Under the pieces are notes generated by a model that ran no database searches, had not been told where the DNA came from, and saw only the letters and a program-made list of their open reading frames with translations. The translations under genes and the position numbers were made by a program. From Gluconobacter wancherniae NBRC 103581 (lineage in GTDB: Bacteria > Pseudomonadota > Alphaproteobacteria > Acetobacterales > Acetobacteraceae): a stretch of DNA of 64,000 nucleotides. Positions 1-9,309 of this stretch are shown here, piece after piece. The stretch lies in contig NZ_BJUZ01000001.1 in assembly GCF_007988885.1 (NCBI RefSeq), forward strand, positions 62,001 to 126,000, read 5' to 3'. Positions within the stretch are counted from its first letter, which is position 1; each line of letters begins with the position of its first letter.

Positions 1-499
1 TTCGGGTGGTTTGCGGCAGCGTGCCATGATTGCCATGGCACTATCATGTTCGCCAGCATTGCTGATTGCCGATGAGCCAACAACTGCTCTGGATGTTACT
101 GTTCAGGCACAGATTCTGGTGCTTCTGCGTACGCTGCGGGAAGAGGGAGCGGGCGTAATGCTCATTACCCACGATATGGGCGTTGTCGCGCAGAGCTGTA
201 CGCATGTTGCAGTTCTGTATGCTGGCGTTGTGGTTGAACGCGGCACAGTGGTTGATGTGCTTCAGCAGCCACTGCATCCTTATACGCAGGCTCTTCTGGC
301 TGCCATTCCGCCCCTGGATGGCCCAAAGCCCGAGAGATTGCCAACCATACCTGGGCAGCCCCCCGTCCCGGAGGCACGGCCATCGGGATGCGTCTTTTCG
401 CCTCGTTGCCCGAAAGTCCGACCAGATTGCGCCGTACGCCCTGACATGATCGAAATGGGAGAGGGCAGGCGCGTGGCGTGTGTTCTGTACGGAGCATGA
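1..499 (+). CDS. Dpp/Opp-family peptide ABC transporter ATPase, first subunit (C-terminal part)
   Basis: This is the C-terminal ~165 residues of a DppD/OppD-type nucleotide-binding subunit; the 5' part lies outside the window. The reading frame is open from base 2 and begins in the ABC signature (SGG-LRQRA). It continues through Walker B with the catalytic glutamate ([12 protein letters not shown]) and the switch histidine (LITHD). The tail has the oligopeptide-transporter-specific region [12 protein letters not shown] and a C-terminal cysteine cluster ([14 protein letters not shown]) typical of the oligo_HPY extension. The protein would energise uptake of di- or oligopeptides, or nickel or sugars in related systems, through inner-membrane permeases presumably encoded upstream. 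Its TGA overlaps the ATG of the next ATPase gene (ATGA), so the two are translationally coupled. The substrate cannot be told from the sequence. Confidence 0.93.
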   Translation, partial: SGGLRQRAMIAMALSCSPALLIADEPTTALDVTVQAQILVLLRTLREEGAGVMLITHDMGVVAQSCTHVAVLYAGVVVERGTVVDVLQQPLHPYTQALLAAIPPLDGPKPERLPTIPGQPPVPEARPSGCVFSPRCPKVRPDCAVRPDMIEMGEGRRVACVLYGA

Positions 500-1431
500 G
501 TATTCTGCTGGAAGCCCGCTCGGTTGAGAAGCATTACCGCCTCGGTGGCGGCCGCGTTCTTCAGGCTGTCGCAGGAGTGTCGTTACAGGTGCGTCGTGGA
601 GAGGCACTGGCGCTTGTTGGTGAGTCCGGGTGTGGAAAATCCACTCTTGGGCGGACCCTGATTGGTCTGGGCGCGCCTACATCCGGAGAGGTTCTTTTTG
701 ACGGTGCGCGGATTTCGGGTCTTTCGGACCGAAGTCTGCGTCCCTATCGCGCCCGTATGCAGATGGTGTTTCAGGATTCCTCGGCTTCCTTCAATCCGCG
801 TCGAACGGTTGGGGAAGCACTTGCCGAGCCTCTGAAAATTCATCGACGGACAGGCATTGTGGAGCGTGTTCATGAACTGCTCGATCAGGTGGGGATGTCG
901 CGTTCAGTACTAAAGCGATACCCGCATGAGTTTTCGGGTGGCCAACGCCAGAGGCTGAATATCGCGCGTGCACTCGCACTCGGCCCCGAGTTGTTGGTCG
1001 CGGACGAGCCAGTTTCTGCACTGGATGTTTCCGTGCAGGCCCAGATCGTCAATTTGTTTGGAGATCTGCGCAGTCAGCTTGGTGTGGCGTGTGTTTTCAT
1101 TTCGCATGATCTGGCCGTGGTTCGGCAAATGGCCGATCGCATTGCCGTCATGTATCTGGGGGGCATTGTCGAGCAGGGAGATGGCCTTGCAGTGTTGGGC
1201 GCTCCCGCGCACCCATACACAAAGGCCTTGCTCGATGCAGTGCCTCGTCCGGACCGCCCATTGCCACCCCCGCTCGCGGGGGATGTGCCCAGCCCGGTCA
1301 ATCCGCCATCAGGGTGCCGGTTTCACACGCGCTGCCCGATTGCCCAGGCCCGCTGTGCGCAGGAGCGGCCCGAGTTGCGCGGGATCACGGGCGGGCGTGA
1401 AGTGGCGTGTCACTATCCGCTGGTAAGCTGA
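496..1431 (+). CDS. Dpp/Opp-family peptide ABC transporter ATPase, second subunit
   Basis: This is a complete 311-residue DppF/OppF-type ATPase, the usual partner of the preceding ATPase. It shows Walker A (GESGCGKST), the signature (SGGQRQR), Walker B ([12 protein letters not shown]), the H-loop (ISHD) and the oligo_HPY tail ([12 protein letters not shown], then a C-rich [12 protein letters not shown] segment). An in-frame start 18 bases upstream exists, but the ATG at 496 forms the ATGA overlap with the previous stop and gives the normal N-terminus, so I chose it. The gene ends six bases before the convergent stop of the LysE-type gene, with no obvious terminator between them. The family is certain; whether the cargo is dipeptides, oligopeptides or something else is unknown. 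Confidence 0.94.
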   Translation: MSILLEARSVEKHYRLGGGRVLQAVAGVSLQVRRGEALALVGESGCGKSTLGRTLIGLGAPTSGEVLFDGARISGLSDRSLRPYRARMQMVFQDSSASFNPRRTVGEALAEPLKIHRRTGIVERVHELLDQVGMSRSVLKRYPHEFSGGQRQRLNIARALALGPELLVADEPVSALDVSVQAQIVNLFGDLRSQLGVACVFISHDLAVVRQMADRIAVMYLGGIVEQGDGLAVLGAPAHPYTKALLDAVPRPDRPLPPPLAGDVPSPVNPPSGCRFHTRCPIAQARCAQERPELRGITGGREVACHYPLVS

Positions 1432-1437
1432 ATGCTC

Positions 1438-2052
1438 TCAGTGATGCGCGTTTTCCAACATCAGGGGATAGAGTGACGCCACCAGAAGGACGGCCATTCC
1501 GTAATTGAAGCTGCGCAGAATGGCAGGCTGTCTCAGCCCTCTTTTCATTACTGCGCCGAAGCCGGCCCAGAGGCTGACAGAGGGTAGATTCACAATGCAG
1601 CAGATCAGGCAAACAATCAGCAAATTGAGCAGGTAGTTTCCCTGAGGCATATACGCGGAAACGATTCCGATCGCGATGACCCAGGCTTTTGGATTCACCC
1701 ACTGAAAACCCGTTGCCTGCAGGAACGTGATCGGCCGGGATGTTGCACTGTTTTCGCTGCCTGATTTCGATGTGGCGATTTTCCATGCAAGCCAGAGCAG
1801 ATACAGCGCGCTCGCATATTTCAGGACAGTATAAAGCTGAGGAACGGCCTCGAAGAGCTTGCCCAGACCCAGCCCTATAATACCAATCATGACGGAAAAC
1901 CCGATGCTGACGCCCAGAATATGGGGAACGGTTTTGCGCATCCCATGATTGAGGCCCGAAGCCGCCAGCATCGTATTATTGGGACCAGGTGTGACGGACG
2001 CAACAAAGGCGAACACGACGAGGGGAGCAAAAGCCTGCCAAGAGGGCGACAT
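1438..2052 (-). CDS. LysE/RhtB-family amino-acid exporter
   Basis: This 204-residue integral membrane protein has the LysE/RhtB layout: a first hydrophobic segment ending in the family motif TPGPNN, then about five more transmembrane segments. A central FQWVNPKAW stretch is also characteristic. Members export amino acids such as lysine, threonine or homoserine lactone across the inner membrane. I start it at MSPSWQAF (2052) because the 28 residues upstream are not membrane-like and run into the divergent intergenic region. It is transcribed divergently from a MocR-type regulator, a common arrangement in which the regulator controls the exporter. The exported substrate is not predictable. Confidence 0.88.
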   Translation of the reverse strand: MSPSWQAFAPLVVFAFVASVTPGPNNTMLAASGLNHGMRKTVPHILGVSIGFSVMIGIIGLGLGKLFEAVPQLYTVLKYASALYLLWLAWKIATSKSGSENSATSRPITFLQATGFQWVNPKAWVIAIGIVSAYMPQGNYLLNLLIVCLICCIVNLPSVSLWAGFGAVMKRGLRQPAILRSFNYGMAVLLVASLYPLMLENAHH

Positions 2053-2112
2053 GGCGTGGATCTTCCATTGCGGGGTTTGAACAGGCAGATTATCAGCGAT
2101 CATCCCTGAACA

Positions 2113-2132
2113 TGACCGGTACAGTTGACCGG
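2113..2132. promoter_or_regulatory. Direct repeat TGACCGG x2 in a divergent promoter region (candidate MocR-family operator)
   Basis: Two identical 7-mers TGACCGG lie at 2113-2119 and 2126-2132, 13 bases apart on the same face of the helix, between the lysE-like gene and the GntR/MocR gene. MocR/PdxR regulators are known to bind direct repeats in divergent promoter regions. The assignment as an operator is inference. Confidence 0.4.
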
Positions 2133-2163
2133 CCAATTTTCAAACTGTTCTGGAAAAACGGCC

Positions 2164-3636
2164 ATGTCAGTTGTCAAAGCCTCATCGCCGGGATTTTTTC
2201 AGTCCTGGCAACCTCTTCGCGGGAGCGAACGAACGCTCGTCTCCCAGTTGGAAGACGAACTGATATCGCGCATCAACCAGCATGTCCTCAGGCCTGGAAG
2301 CCGATTGCCATCCGTCCGGAAAATGGCAGAAAGCGCAGGTATCAGCCGGTTTACAGTTGTTGAGGCCTATGATCGGCTTGTTGCCAGCGGGTTGGTGGAA
2401 GGGCGGCAGGGGTCTGGGTATTTCGTGCGTATTCAGCCCGAAACATTGCCAGCGACGGCCGAATACAGCGATCCGGAGCGCAGTGCCCCCTCCCAGCTTG
2501 ATATTTCATGGCTCATTGGTGAGATGGTCCGGCCTCATCCCAAAGACCGGATTCCTGCCGCTGCGGGGCTGTTGCCACAGCATTGGCTCAATGCAGAGAT
2601 GATCAATGCCGCTGTCAGGGCTGTAGGACGGGGAAGCCAGTCCCTGCTTTTGGAATATGGCGATCCACGGGGCCTCCCCAGTTTCCGGGAGCAGACGGCA
2701 AGTCGGCTTCAGGCGCAGGGTGTGCCTGCACAGGCAGATCGCAATATCCTGACAGTTGCGGGTGTGACGCATGGTCTGGATCTTGTGCTGCGTCTGCTGG
2801 TTCAGCCGGGCGATACGGTTTTTGTGGAAGAGCCTGGCTGGTTTCTGATCTTCGGGCGTCTCGCCGCGTACGGCGTTCGGATCGTAGGCATTCCAAGGCT
2901 GGAGGAGGGCCCCGATCTCAGAATGCTTGAGCGTCTGGCGCAAATTCATAAGCCCAGGCTCTTTCTCATCAACAGCGTAGTGCACAATCCGACGGGCCAT
3001 ACGCTTGGGGTGGCTGCTGCGCATGATGTACTGATGCTGGCTGAGCGTCATGACTTCCTGATTGTGGAAGACGACACGTATTCGGATTTCTATGCTGGTG
3101 CTCCTATCCGTCTGGCAGCCATGGGGAGACTTGAGCGCGTTATTCTTGTGAGTGGGTATGCAAAGACGCTCGCCGCGGGTTTGCGTGTTGGCTTTCTGGC
3201 AGCGCGCCCAGATCTGATCGCAAGGCTGACGGACCTGAAAATGCTCGCCGGGCTGACTACTTCTTCGCTCGGGGAGAGCGTGACATATCATCTGCTGCAT
3301 GAGGGGCATTATAACAGGCACCTTCTGCGACTTCGGCAGCGTGTGGATCATGCACGACATCGCTGTGTCGAGGCACTCCAGAGTTGTGGGCTGAGGCTGC
3401 CAAGCGTTCCTCAGGCCGGAATTTTCGTCTGGGCAGATTGTGGATACGATTCCGAACTTGTCGCAAGGCTTGCGTCAGAGCGAGGTATTCTCCTCGCACC
3501 GGGAACGTTATTCTCACCTGAGCAGGCGTCGTCTACCATGCTGCGCTTCAGCGTGAGCGCCATGGAGCGTACGGAATTATGGCCGCTTCTGCGGGACATT
3601 CTTGATGAGGCTTCCTGCCTGTCTGGCTCTTCATAA
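2164..3636 (+). CDS. MocR/PdxR-type transcriptional regulator (GntR HTH + aminotransferase fold I)
   Basis: This 490-residue regulator joins an N-terminal GntR winged helix to a class I PLP-aminotransferase-like domain. The HTH spans about residues 25-95 (LISRINQHVLRPGSRLPSVR and the following helix). The aminotransferase-like domain fills the rest. It shows NPTGH, the EDDTYSDF aspartate-tyrosine pair and the PLP-lysine segment SGYAKTL. Members sense PLP or a PLP-amino acid adduct and control vitamin B6, taurine, GABA or transport genes. A TTG at 2125 could add 13 residues, but the ATG at 2164 is the better start. It is divergent from the LysE-type exporter, which is the most likely target. 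Direct repeats in the spacer support autoregulation. Confidence 0.9.
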   Translation: MSVVKASSPGFFQSWQPLRGSERTLVSQLEDELISRINQHVLRPGSRLPSVRKMAESAGISRFTVVEAYDRLVASGLVEGRQGSGYFVRIQPETLPATAEYSDPERSAPSQLDISWLIGEMVRPHPKDRIPAAAGLLPQHWLNAEMINAAVRAVGRGSQSLLLEYGDPRGLPSFREQTASRLQAQGVPAQADRNILTVAGVTHGLDLVLRLLVQPGDTVFVEEPGWFLIFGRLAAYGVRIVGIPRLEEGPDLRMLERLAQIHKPRLFLINSVVHNPTGHTLGVAAAHDVLMLAERHDFLIVEDDTYSDFYAGAPIRLAAMGRLERVILVSGYAKTLAAGLRVGFLAARPDLIARLTDLKMLAGLTTSSLGESVTYHLLHEGHYNRHLLRLRQRVDHARHRCVEALQSCGLRLPSVPQAGIFVWADCGYDSELVARLASERGILLAPGTLFSPEQASSTMLRFSVSAMERTELWPLLRDILDEASCLSGSS

Positions 3637-3714
3637 GCGCGATATGTGTTTTTCCGTTTCACGGATCATGCTGTGCGCGCCATAACGGCTTATTCCCATG
3701 AATGGAGAAGCCCC

Positions 3715-4179
3715 ATGATCTTTCGCCCTGTATTGTTAGCTGCGGCGGCTTGCCTGTTGGCCCCTGTCGCTGCAATGGCACAGAATGTAGGGTCTATGCC
3801 CGCGTCGTGCGATAATTCAAAATTTCTGAGTGATCAGCAGGGTTTCGAGCAGGGTGGCCCGCGCCGTATCGACCTGCCGGAACATATCTGCGGTCAGGTG
3901 ATTGCCCTGTCACCGCGAGCGCGACGGACACGTAGTGGCGTTCATGGCTATTTTTATCTCAATGTCGGGCAGGGCGTATCCATTCGCATCGTCTCCAATC
4001 TGGATGAAATGAATGCGCCGCAATGGCCTTGGGTCAAGAAGGGTGATCAGGTTGAAGTGCAGGGCCGATACTATTTCGACAGCCCGCGTCAGCAGGGCGT
4101 GGACTGGACGCACCGCGGCACGGGCCGCAAATGGCAATGGCCTGGCTATATCGTTGTGAACGGCACGCGCTACGAATAA
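3715..4179 (+). CDS. DUF3465-family secreted protein
   Basis: This is a 154-residue exported protein. A classic signal peptide (MIFRPVLLAAAACLLAPVAAMAQ) supports the ATG at 3715 over a longer in-frame extension from 3646. The mature part matches the DUF3465 pattern: a G-Y-F-Y-L beta strand, a VKKGDQVEVQGRYYF segment, then DWTHRG and a terminal W-P-GYIVVNGTRYE. The fold resembles an OB-type small beta-barrel. No catalytic residues are recognised and the function of the family is unknown to me. It is followed by a strong bidirectional hairpin terminator shared with convergent clpA. Confidence 0.8.
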   Translation: MIFRPVLLAAAACLLAPVAAMAQNVGSMPASCDNSKFLSDQQGFEQGGPRRIDLPEHICGQVIALSPRARRTRSGVHGYFYLNVGQGVSIRIVSNLDEMNAPQWPWVKKGDQVEVQGRYYFDSPRQQGVDWTHRGTGRKWQWPGYIVVNGTRYE

Positions 4180-4180
4180 T

Positions 4181-4217
4181 AAAAAAGCCCGGAAGGCACG
4201 ACCTTCCGGGCTTTTTT
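4181..4217. terminator. Bidirectional Rho-independent terminator between DUF3465 gene and clpA
   Basis: This is a perfect 16-base inverted repeat: A6-GCCCGGAAGG at 4181-4196 and its complement ending in T6 at 4202-4217, with a 5-base loop. The A-run and T-run make it work in both directions, serving the convergent DUF3465 and clpA genes. Confidence 0.95.
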
Positions 4218-4227
4218 CTGAACCAGA

Positions 4228-6552
4228 TCAGGAACCGCTAGCGGTCTCGTCCTGGCTGTGTTCGCCTTCTGCTCCTTTTGTGGAAGAGGAGGCTCCTTCG
4301 ATGATCTCGAAATCGAGCGCATCGTTCTTGAGGGTGATCTTCACAGCTCCCCCCTTTGCCAGACGGCCGAACAGCAGTTCTTCCGCCAGAGGCTTCTTGA
4401 TGTTTTCCTGGATGACGCGACCCAGTGGGCGTGCACCATACAGGCGATCATAGCCCCGCTCGGCCAGCCACTCTTTGGCGCCAGACGAGATTTCGATCGT
4501 GACGTGGCGGTCTGCAAGCTGTGCTTCAAGCTGAAGGACAAACTTCTCAACAACCCGCCCAACCGTCTCGGGTGAGAGGTTGGCGAAGGGAATGATCGCA
4601 TCCAGACGGTTGCGGAATTCCGGCGTGAAGGTGCGTTTGATGGCCTCTTCGTCTTCGCCGGAACGCAGCGTGCGCCCGAAACCGATAGCCTCCTTCGACA
4701 GATCGGCGGCACCCGCATTGGTGGTCATGATGAGCACCACGTTTCGGAAATCGACGATCTTGCCGTTATGGTCTGTCAGGCGACCATGATCCATGACCTG
4801 GAGCAGGACGTTGTACAGGTCCGGATGGGCTTTTTCGATTTCGTCCAGAAGCAGGACTGCATGGGGGTGCTGGTCAACAGCATCCGTCAGCAGGCCACCC
4901 TGATCGAAGCCAACATACCCCGGAGGCGCACCGATCAGTCGCGAGATCGAGTGACGCTCCATGTACTCGGACATATCGAAGCGGATGAGTTCAATCCCGA
5001 GAGAGGATGCAAGCTGCTTGGCCACTTCCGTTTTGCCCACGCCTGTCGGGCCTGAGAAAAGGTAGTTGCCAATCGGCTTCTCGGCTTCGCGTAATCCCGC
5101 ACGAGACAGCTTGATGGCTGCCGTAAGGGCATCGATTGCCTTGTCCTGACCAAATACCATGTTGCGTAGATCACGGGACAGATGACGGAGGGTCTCGCGA
5201 TCGTCAGCGGAGACGCTCTTGGGCGGGATGCGCGCAATCTTGGCGATCGCGTCTTCCACGTCCTTGAGGGTCACTGTCTTGCGACGCTTGTTTTCTGGCA
5301 CTAGCATCCGCGCAGCACCCACTTCGTCGATCACGTCGATCGCCTTGTCGGGCAGTTTGCGGTCATGCACGTATTTGGCAGCCAGTTCGACCGCACCACG
5401 CAGCGCCTCATCGGTGTAGCGAACCTTGTGGTGCTTCTCGTAGCTGGACTTCAACCCGCGCAGGATCTTGATCGTGTCTTCAACCGAAGGTTCTGGCACA
5501 TCGATTTTCTGGAACCGACGCACAAGCGCGCGGTCTTTTTCGAAGTGCTGGCGGAATTCCTTGTAGGTTGTTGAACCGATGCAACGCAGTGTGCCTGCAG
5601 CCAGCGCAGGCTTGAGTAGGTTCGAAGCATCCATCGCGCCGCCAGAAGTCGCACCTGCGCCGATGACGGTATGGATTTCGTCAATGAACAGGATTGAACC
5701 GGGCGTCTGGTTCAATTCCGTTACCACGGCTTTCAGGCGCTCTTCAAAGTCTCCGCGATAGCGCGTGCCAGCCAGTAGGGAGCCCATGTCGAGCGAGAAG
5801 ATCGTTGCGTCGAAAAGGACTTCCGGAACTTCCTTTTCCACGATCCGCTTTGCCAGACCTTCGGCGATTGCCGTCTTGCCGACGCCAGGGTCACCCACAT
5901 AGAGCGGGTTGTTTTTCGTCCGTCGGCACAGGATCTGGATGGTGCGCTCGATTTCCTGATCTCGCCCGATAAGAGGATCGATCCGGCCTTCTTTTGCGCG
6001 GTCATTCAGGTTCACGCAGTAGCTGGCGAGTGCACCTTCCTTGGTGGTTTCCTTCCGTTCTTCACGTTCGGAGTTGTCACGAGAAGCACTTGCCGCACGA
6101 CGGGATGTCCCACGGTCAGGGGCTTTGGCGATACCGTGGGAGATGAAATTGACGGCATCCAGCCGGGTCATGTCCTGTAATTGCAGGAAATAGACCGCAT
6201 GGCTCTCGCGCTCGGCAAAGAGCGCGACAAGCACGTTGGCTCCTGTGACCTCGTCACGCCCGGTACTCTGGACGTGAATCGCAGCGCGTTGGATCACGCG
6301 CTGGAAGGCAGCTGTCGGTTTTGCCTCGGTCGGACGTTCGGAGGCCAGGCCCGCGAGATCCTTATCGAGAAATTCCGTCAGATCCGAGCGCAGCTTGTCT
6401 AGATCGATTCCGCACGCCTTGAATACGGTGAGGGCGTCGGAGTCTTCTGTTAGCGCAAGCAGCAGATGTTCGAGGGTGGCATATTCGTGACGACGATCAC
6501 CCGCGAATGTAAGGGCGCGGTGGAGCGTCTGTTCGAGCGTACGGGACAGCAT
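4228..6552 (-). CDS. clpA: ATP-dependent Clp protease ATP-binding subunit ClpA
   Basis: This is a 774-residue Hsp100 unfoldase that feeds substrates to the ClpP peptidase in the cytoplasm. It has the Clp N domain (residues 1-~145), then AAA-1 with Walker [16 protein letters not shown] and an LFIDEIHT Walker B. AAA-2 follows with Walker [16 protein letters not shown] and Walker [11 protein letters not shown]. The ClpP-docking loop is present as AIGFGR just before the [10 protein letters not shown] motif. The length is close to that of other ClpA proteins. It lies 134 bases downstream of clpS, which encodes its N-end-rule adaptor, on the same strand; co-transcription is likely. The acidic, serine-rich C-terminus is lineage-specific. 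Confidence 0.97.
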   Translation of the reverse strand: MLSRTLEQTLHRALTFAGDRRHEYATLEHLLLALTEDSDALTVFKACGIDLDKLRSDLTEFLDKDLAGLASERPTEAKPTAAFQRVIQRAAIHVQSTGRDEVTGANVLVALFAERESHAVYFLQLQDMTRLDAVNFISHGIAKAPDRGTSRRAASASRDNSEREERKETTKEGALASYCVNLNDRAKEGRIDPLIGRDQEIERTIQILCRRTKNNPLYVGDPGVGKTAIAEGLAKRIVEKEVPEVLFDATIFSLDMGSLLAGTRYRGDFEERLKAVVTELNQTPGSILFIDEIHTVIGAGATSGGAMDASNLLKPALAAGTLRCIGSTTYKEFRQHFEKDRALVRRFQKIDVPEPSVEDTIKILRGLKSSYEKHHKVRYTDEALRGAVELAAKYVHDRKLPDKAIDVIDEVGAARMLVPENKRRKTVTLKDVEDAIAKIARIPPKSVSADDRETLRHLSRDLRNMVFGQDKAIDALTAAIKLSRAGLREAEKPIGNYLFSGPTGVGKTEVAKQLASSLGIELIRFDMSEYMERHSISRLIGAPPGYVGFDQGGLLTDAVDQHPHAVLLLDEIEKAHPDLYNVLLQVMDHGRLTDHNGKIVDFRNVVLIMTTNAGAADLSKEAIGFGRTLRSGEDEEAIKRTFTPEFRNRLDAIIPFANLSPETVGRVVEKFVLQLEAQLADRHVTIEISSGAKEWLAERGYDRLYGARPLGRVIQENIKKPLAEELLFGRLAKGGAVKITLKNDALDFEIIEGASSSTKGAEGEHSQDETASGS

Positions 6553-6686
6553 AGGATGGCGCTCCTCTCGACCTCTCGTTGGTCAGGTATCTTGTCGCGA
6601 TGCAGCGTGCGACGCCAGTCAGAAACGCGGAAATGAACAGAAAATTATCACGGAACCTTCATGAAGTACTGAAAACCGCGAAAATC

Positions 6687-7112
6687 TCAGTCTTTTTCGA
6701 TGGTACACTGAAGAGGGTGCTGATTCTGGCGGGCCAGATCCATCACCTGCGTGACTTTGCTTTCGGCCACTTCGTAGGTGAAGACGCCACAGACGCCGAC
6801 ACCACGCTGATGGACGTGGAGCATGACGGTCGTGGCTTCATCGCGCGTTTTTGAGAAAAACCGTTCAAGAACATGGACGACGAATTCCATAGGTGTGTAA
6901 TCGTCGTTCAGCATCAAGACCTTGTACATGGATGGTTTGCGGGTCTTGGGTTTTGGCCGCACGACCACGCTCGCCTGAAGATCATCATCCTCAGGAAACT
7001 GGGGCTTGTCGGAGTCGGGCTCTTGCGGTGGCTGGCCGGACACGGTGGTCTGCCAGACAGAGGAAGGGGCCAGATGCTCTGGGACGTGCGGGAATATAGC
7101 GTAAGAAGACAT
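6687..7112 (-). CDS. clpS: ClpS adaptor protein
   Basis: This 141-residue adaptor delivers N-degron substrates to ClpAP. The conserved core occupies residues ~55-141. It contains [17 protein letters not shown] (the Asn-Asp pair that binds the substrate amino terminus) and then [19 protein letters not shown]. The ~50-residue N-terminal extension is Pro/Asp-rich and probably disordered, as is usual in alphaproteobacteria. I start it at MSSYAIFP (7112); a further 36 codons are open upstream but encode a non-conserved stretch. Its place directly upstream of clpA is classical. Confidence 0.96.
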   Translation of the reverse strand: MSSYAIFPHVPEHLAPSSVWQTTVSGQPPQEPDSDKPQFPEDDDLQASVVVRPKPKTRKPSMYKVLMLNDDYTPMEFVVHVLERFFSKTRDEATTVMLHVHQRGVGVCGVFTYEVAESKVTQVMDLARQNQHPLQCTIEKD

Positions 7113-7358
7113 GACTGGTATGATATGGGACGCTTCCCCCCGCTTGAGAAGAGGGGGATGTGGAGCGATTTTAGTCAATTTTGCCTTGGTTCCGCCATGA
7201 TCGCGCCAGCTTTTGGTCATGCTTACATAAAATTAAGGTATCGAGCTTAAAGGCTGTGGACGGGCCCTTTTCCATGCGCCTACAGTGGGGGATCAGGTTG
7301 GGAGTTTCCTGCCCTCGCCAGTTTCAAATGGCACTTCCCGAGTCAGAGGCCGTCAGAC

Positions 7359-8408
7359 ATGCGTTTCCGGTTCCGTAAAGCCCTGCTTCTAAGTGCCATG
7401 ACGGCAACAGGAGTTGGTTCAGCCCATGCTCAGTATGTGGGGCATGTCTCCAGCTTCGTGATGGATGCACATACTGGCGCGGTTCTGGCGCAGAACGATG
7501 CGGATCTTCAGAGATACCCTGCATCCCTGACTAAACTCATGACCCTGTATCTGACGTTCCGTGCATTGCAGGCGGGGCAGATCACACTTGATGAACAGGT
7601 TCCTGTTTCCATTCATACCTCGATGCAGGCTCCATCAAAGCTGGGGCTGGTTCCCGGAACGAAGCTCACTGTCGAGCAGGCGATTCTCGCACTCGTTACA
7701 AAATCTGCGAATGACGCTGCGTGTGCGCTTGGCGAATTCCTTGGCGGCGGGGATGAGGTTCGGTTTGCTGGCCTGATGACGCAGCAGGCTCGGGCGCTCG
7801 GCATGTCCAATACGACATTCCGCAATGCTTCCGGCCTTCCAGACCCGGATCAGGTCACGACTGCTCGGGATCTTGGAGTTCTGGCGCAGCGTCTGATTGC
7901 TGATTACCCCCAGTATTATCACTATTTTGATGTGCCTTCGTTTTATTTTCACCGCCGCATGATTCCCAATCATGACCCGATGCTGAAAATCTACGCAGGT
8001 GCTGATGGCCTGAAGACCGGCTATACGGATTTGGCAGGCCGCAATCTGGTAACGTCCGCCCAGCGCGGAAATGTCCGCCTCATTGGCGTCGTGATGGGTT
8101 CCACCAGCAATGCGCGCCGTTCAATGGAAATGGCAGCGCTTCTGGACAAGGGGTTTGCGGATGAAGGTGTGGCGCCTCAGCCTCTGCTGCATCCGGCTGC
8201 GCCGCGTGTGTTGATGGCCTCTGCCAGGCATGGACGTCATTTTCGACATGGCGTGATGATCGCAGCTGCGCGCCCGATGGAGGTTGCGGATGCTCCTTCC
8301 GGCCCGCGTCGCTATGGTCGACTGGGGCATCACCCGGTATCCGTTCGGATGGTCACGACGCGGCATGTTGCGGTCCGCCACAAAGCGGCACATCACAGCC
8401 GGGGCTGA
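7359..8408 (+). CDS. D-alanyl-D-alanine carboxypeptidase (PBP5/6-like, S11)
   Basis: This 349-residue periplasmic penicillin-binding protein trims the terminal D-Ala of peptidoglycan stem peptides. A signal peptide (residues 1-~24, ending AHA) precedes the catalytic domain. The three signature motifs are visible: SLTK (S56, K59), SAN (116-118) and KTG (219-221). Instead of the PBP5 beta-sandwich and amphipathic membrane anchor, the protein ends in a ~95-residue basic, histidine- and arginine-rich tail (VRMVTTRHVAVRHKAAHHSR). That tail could bind the wall or membrane electrostatically. The family is certain; the exact paralogue (DacA, DacC or DacF) is not. Confidence 0.93.
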   Translation: MRFRFRKALLLSAMTATGVGSAHAQYVGHVSSFVMDAHTGAVLAQNDADLQRYPASLTKLMTLYLTFRALQAGQITLDEQVPVSIHTSMQAPSKLGLVPGTKLTVEQAILALVTKSANDAACALGEFLGGGDEVRFAGLMTQQARALGMSNTTFRNASGLPDPDQVTTARDLGVLAQRLIADYPQYYHYFDVPSFYFHRRMIPNHDPMLKIYAGADGLKTGYTDLAGRNLVTSAQRGNVRLIGVVMGSTSNARRSMEMAALLDKGFADEGVAPQPLLHPAAPRVLMASARHGRHFRHGVMIAAARPMEVADAPSGPRRYGRLGHHPVSVRMVTTRHVAVRHKAAHHSRG

Positions 8409-8502
8409 TAAGCTTCGTCGTGAATTTCCCGCTTGCGCTTGCGGTCATGGCCTGACGGACGCATGCTGTCCTTCTTTTTGATAAGAGGATCTGGCAGCAG
8501 GT

Positions 8503-9309
8503 ATGGCCGACGACAGCGAACGCGGGATTGTCCTTTACGACCGGGAAGATTTTGTTCATCTGCGTGCGGCGGGCCGCCTCGCAGCAGAAACCCTGGATAT
8601 GATCACCGAGCACGTCCAGCCCGGCGTAACGACGGGAGAGCTTGATCGTATTATCCACGAGTTCACGCTCGCTCATAATGCAATCCCGGCCTGCCTCGGT
8701 TATCGCGACTACCCAAAATCCTCGTGCATTTCGATCAATCACGTGGTCTGCCACGGCATTCCCAGTGAGAAAAAACTGTCTGCCGGGGACATTCTCAACA
8801 TTGATGTCACGTCCATTGTAAATGGATGGTACGGCGATAGCTCGCGTATGTATGTCGTTGGGAAAGTGCCGAAAAAGGCCGAAAACCTTATTGATGTGAC
8901 CTATGAATCCCTGATGCGTGGCATTGCCCAAGTGAAGCCGGGCAATACGCTTGGGGATGTTGGTCATGCCATCCAGACATACGCTGAAGGGAACCGTCTG
9001 TCCGTGGTCCGTGACTTCTGCGGTCATGGCATTGGTCGCACATTTCATGCGGCCCCGAATGTTCTGCATTACGGTAAGCCAGGGCAGGGCGTTAAGCTCG
9101 TTCCCGGAATGGTGTTCACGATCGAGCCCATGCTTAATATCGGTCGGCCGGACGTGAAAATTCTTGATGATGGCTGGACAGCAGTGACGCGTGACCGCAC
9201 GCTTTCCGCACAGTTCGAGCATATGCTCGGCGTCACTGAAGACGGCTGTGAAATCTTTACCCTTTCCCCCAAAGGTTTCACCAAACCACCCTACGGAGCA
9301 GGTGCATGA
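8503..9309 (+). CDS. map: Methionine aminopeptidase, type I
   Basis: This 268-residue dinuclear metalloenzyme removes the initiator methionine from nascent proteins. The pita-bread fold ligands can be read in order: D in NIDVT, D in GDSSRMY, H in FCGHGIG, E in FTIEPM and E in AQFEHML. The substrate-gating histidine is in INHVVCHGIP. The size fits type I without a zinc-finger extension. Its TGA overlaps the ATG of the gamma-glutamyltransferase gene (ATGA), so the two are probably one transcript. Confidence 0.96.
   Translation: MADDSERGIVLYDREDFVHLRAAGRLAAETLDMITEHVQPGVTTGELDRIIHEFTLAHNAIPACLGYRDYPKSSCISINHVVCHGIPSEKKLSAGDILNIDVTSIVNGWYGDSSRMYVVGKVPKKAENLIDVTYESLMRGIAQVKPGNTLGDVGHAIQTYAEGNRLSVVRDFCGHGIGRTFHAAPNVLHYGKPGQGVKLVPGMVFTIEPMLNIGRPDVKILDDGWTAVTRDRTLSAQFEHMLGVTEDGCEIFTLSPKGFTKPPYGAGA

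Noticed and set aside
44-607. Minus-strand 187-codon open frame across the two peptide-transporter ATPase genes
   Set aside because: Shadow of the highly conserved ATPase genes; composition and lack of any motif argue against it.
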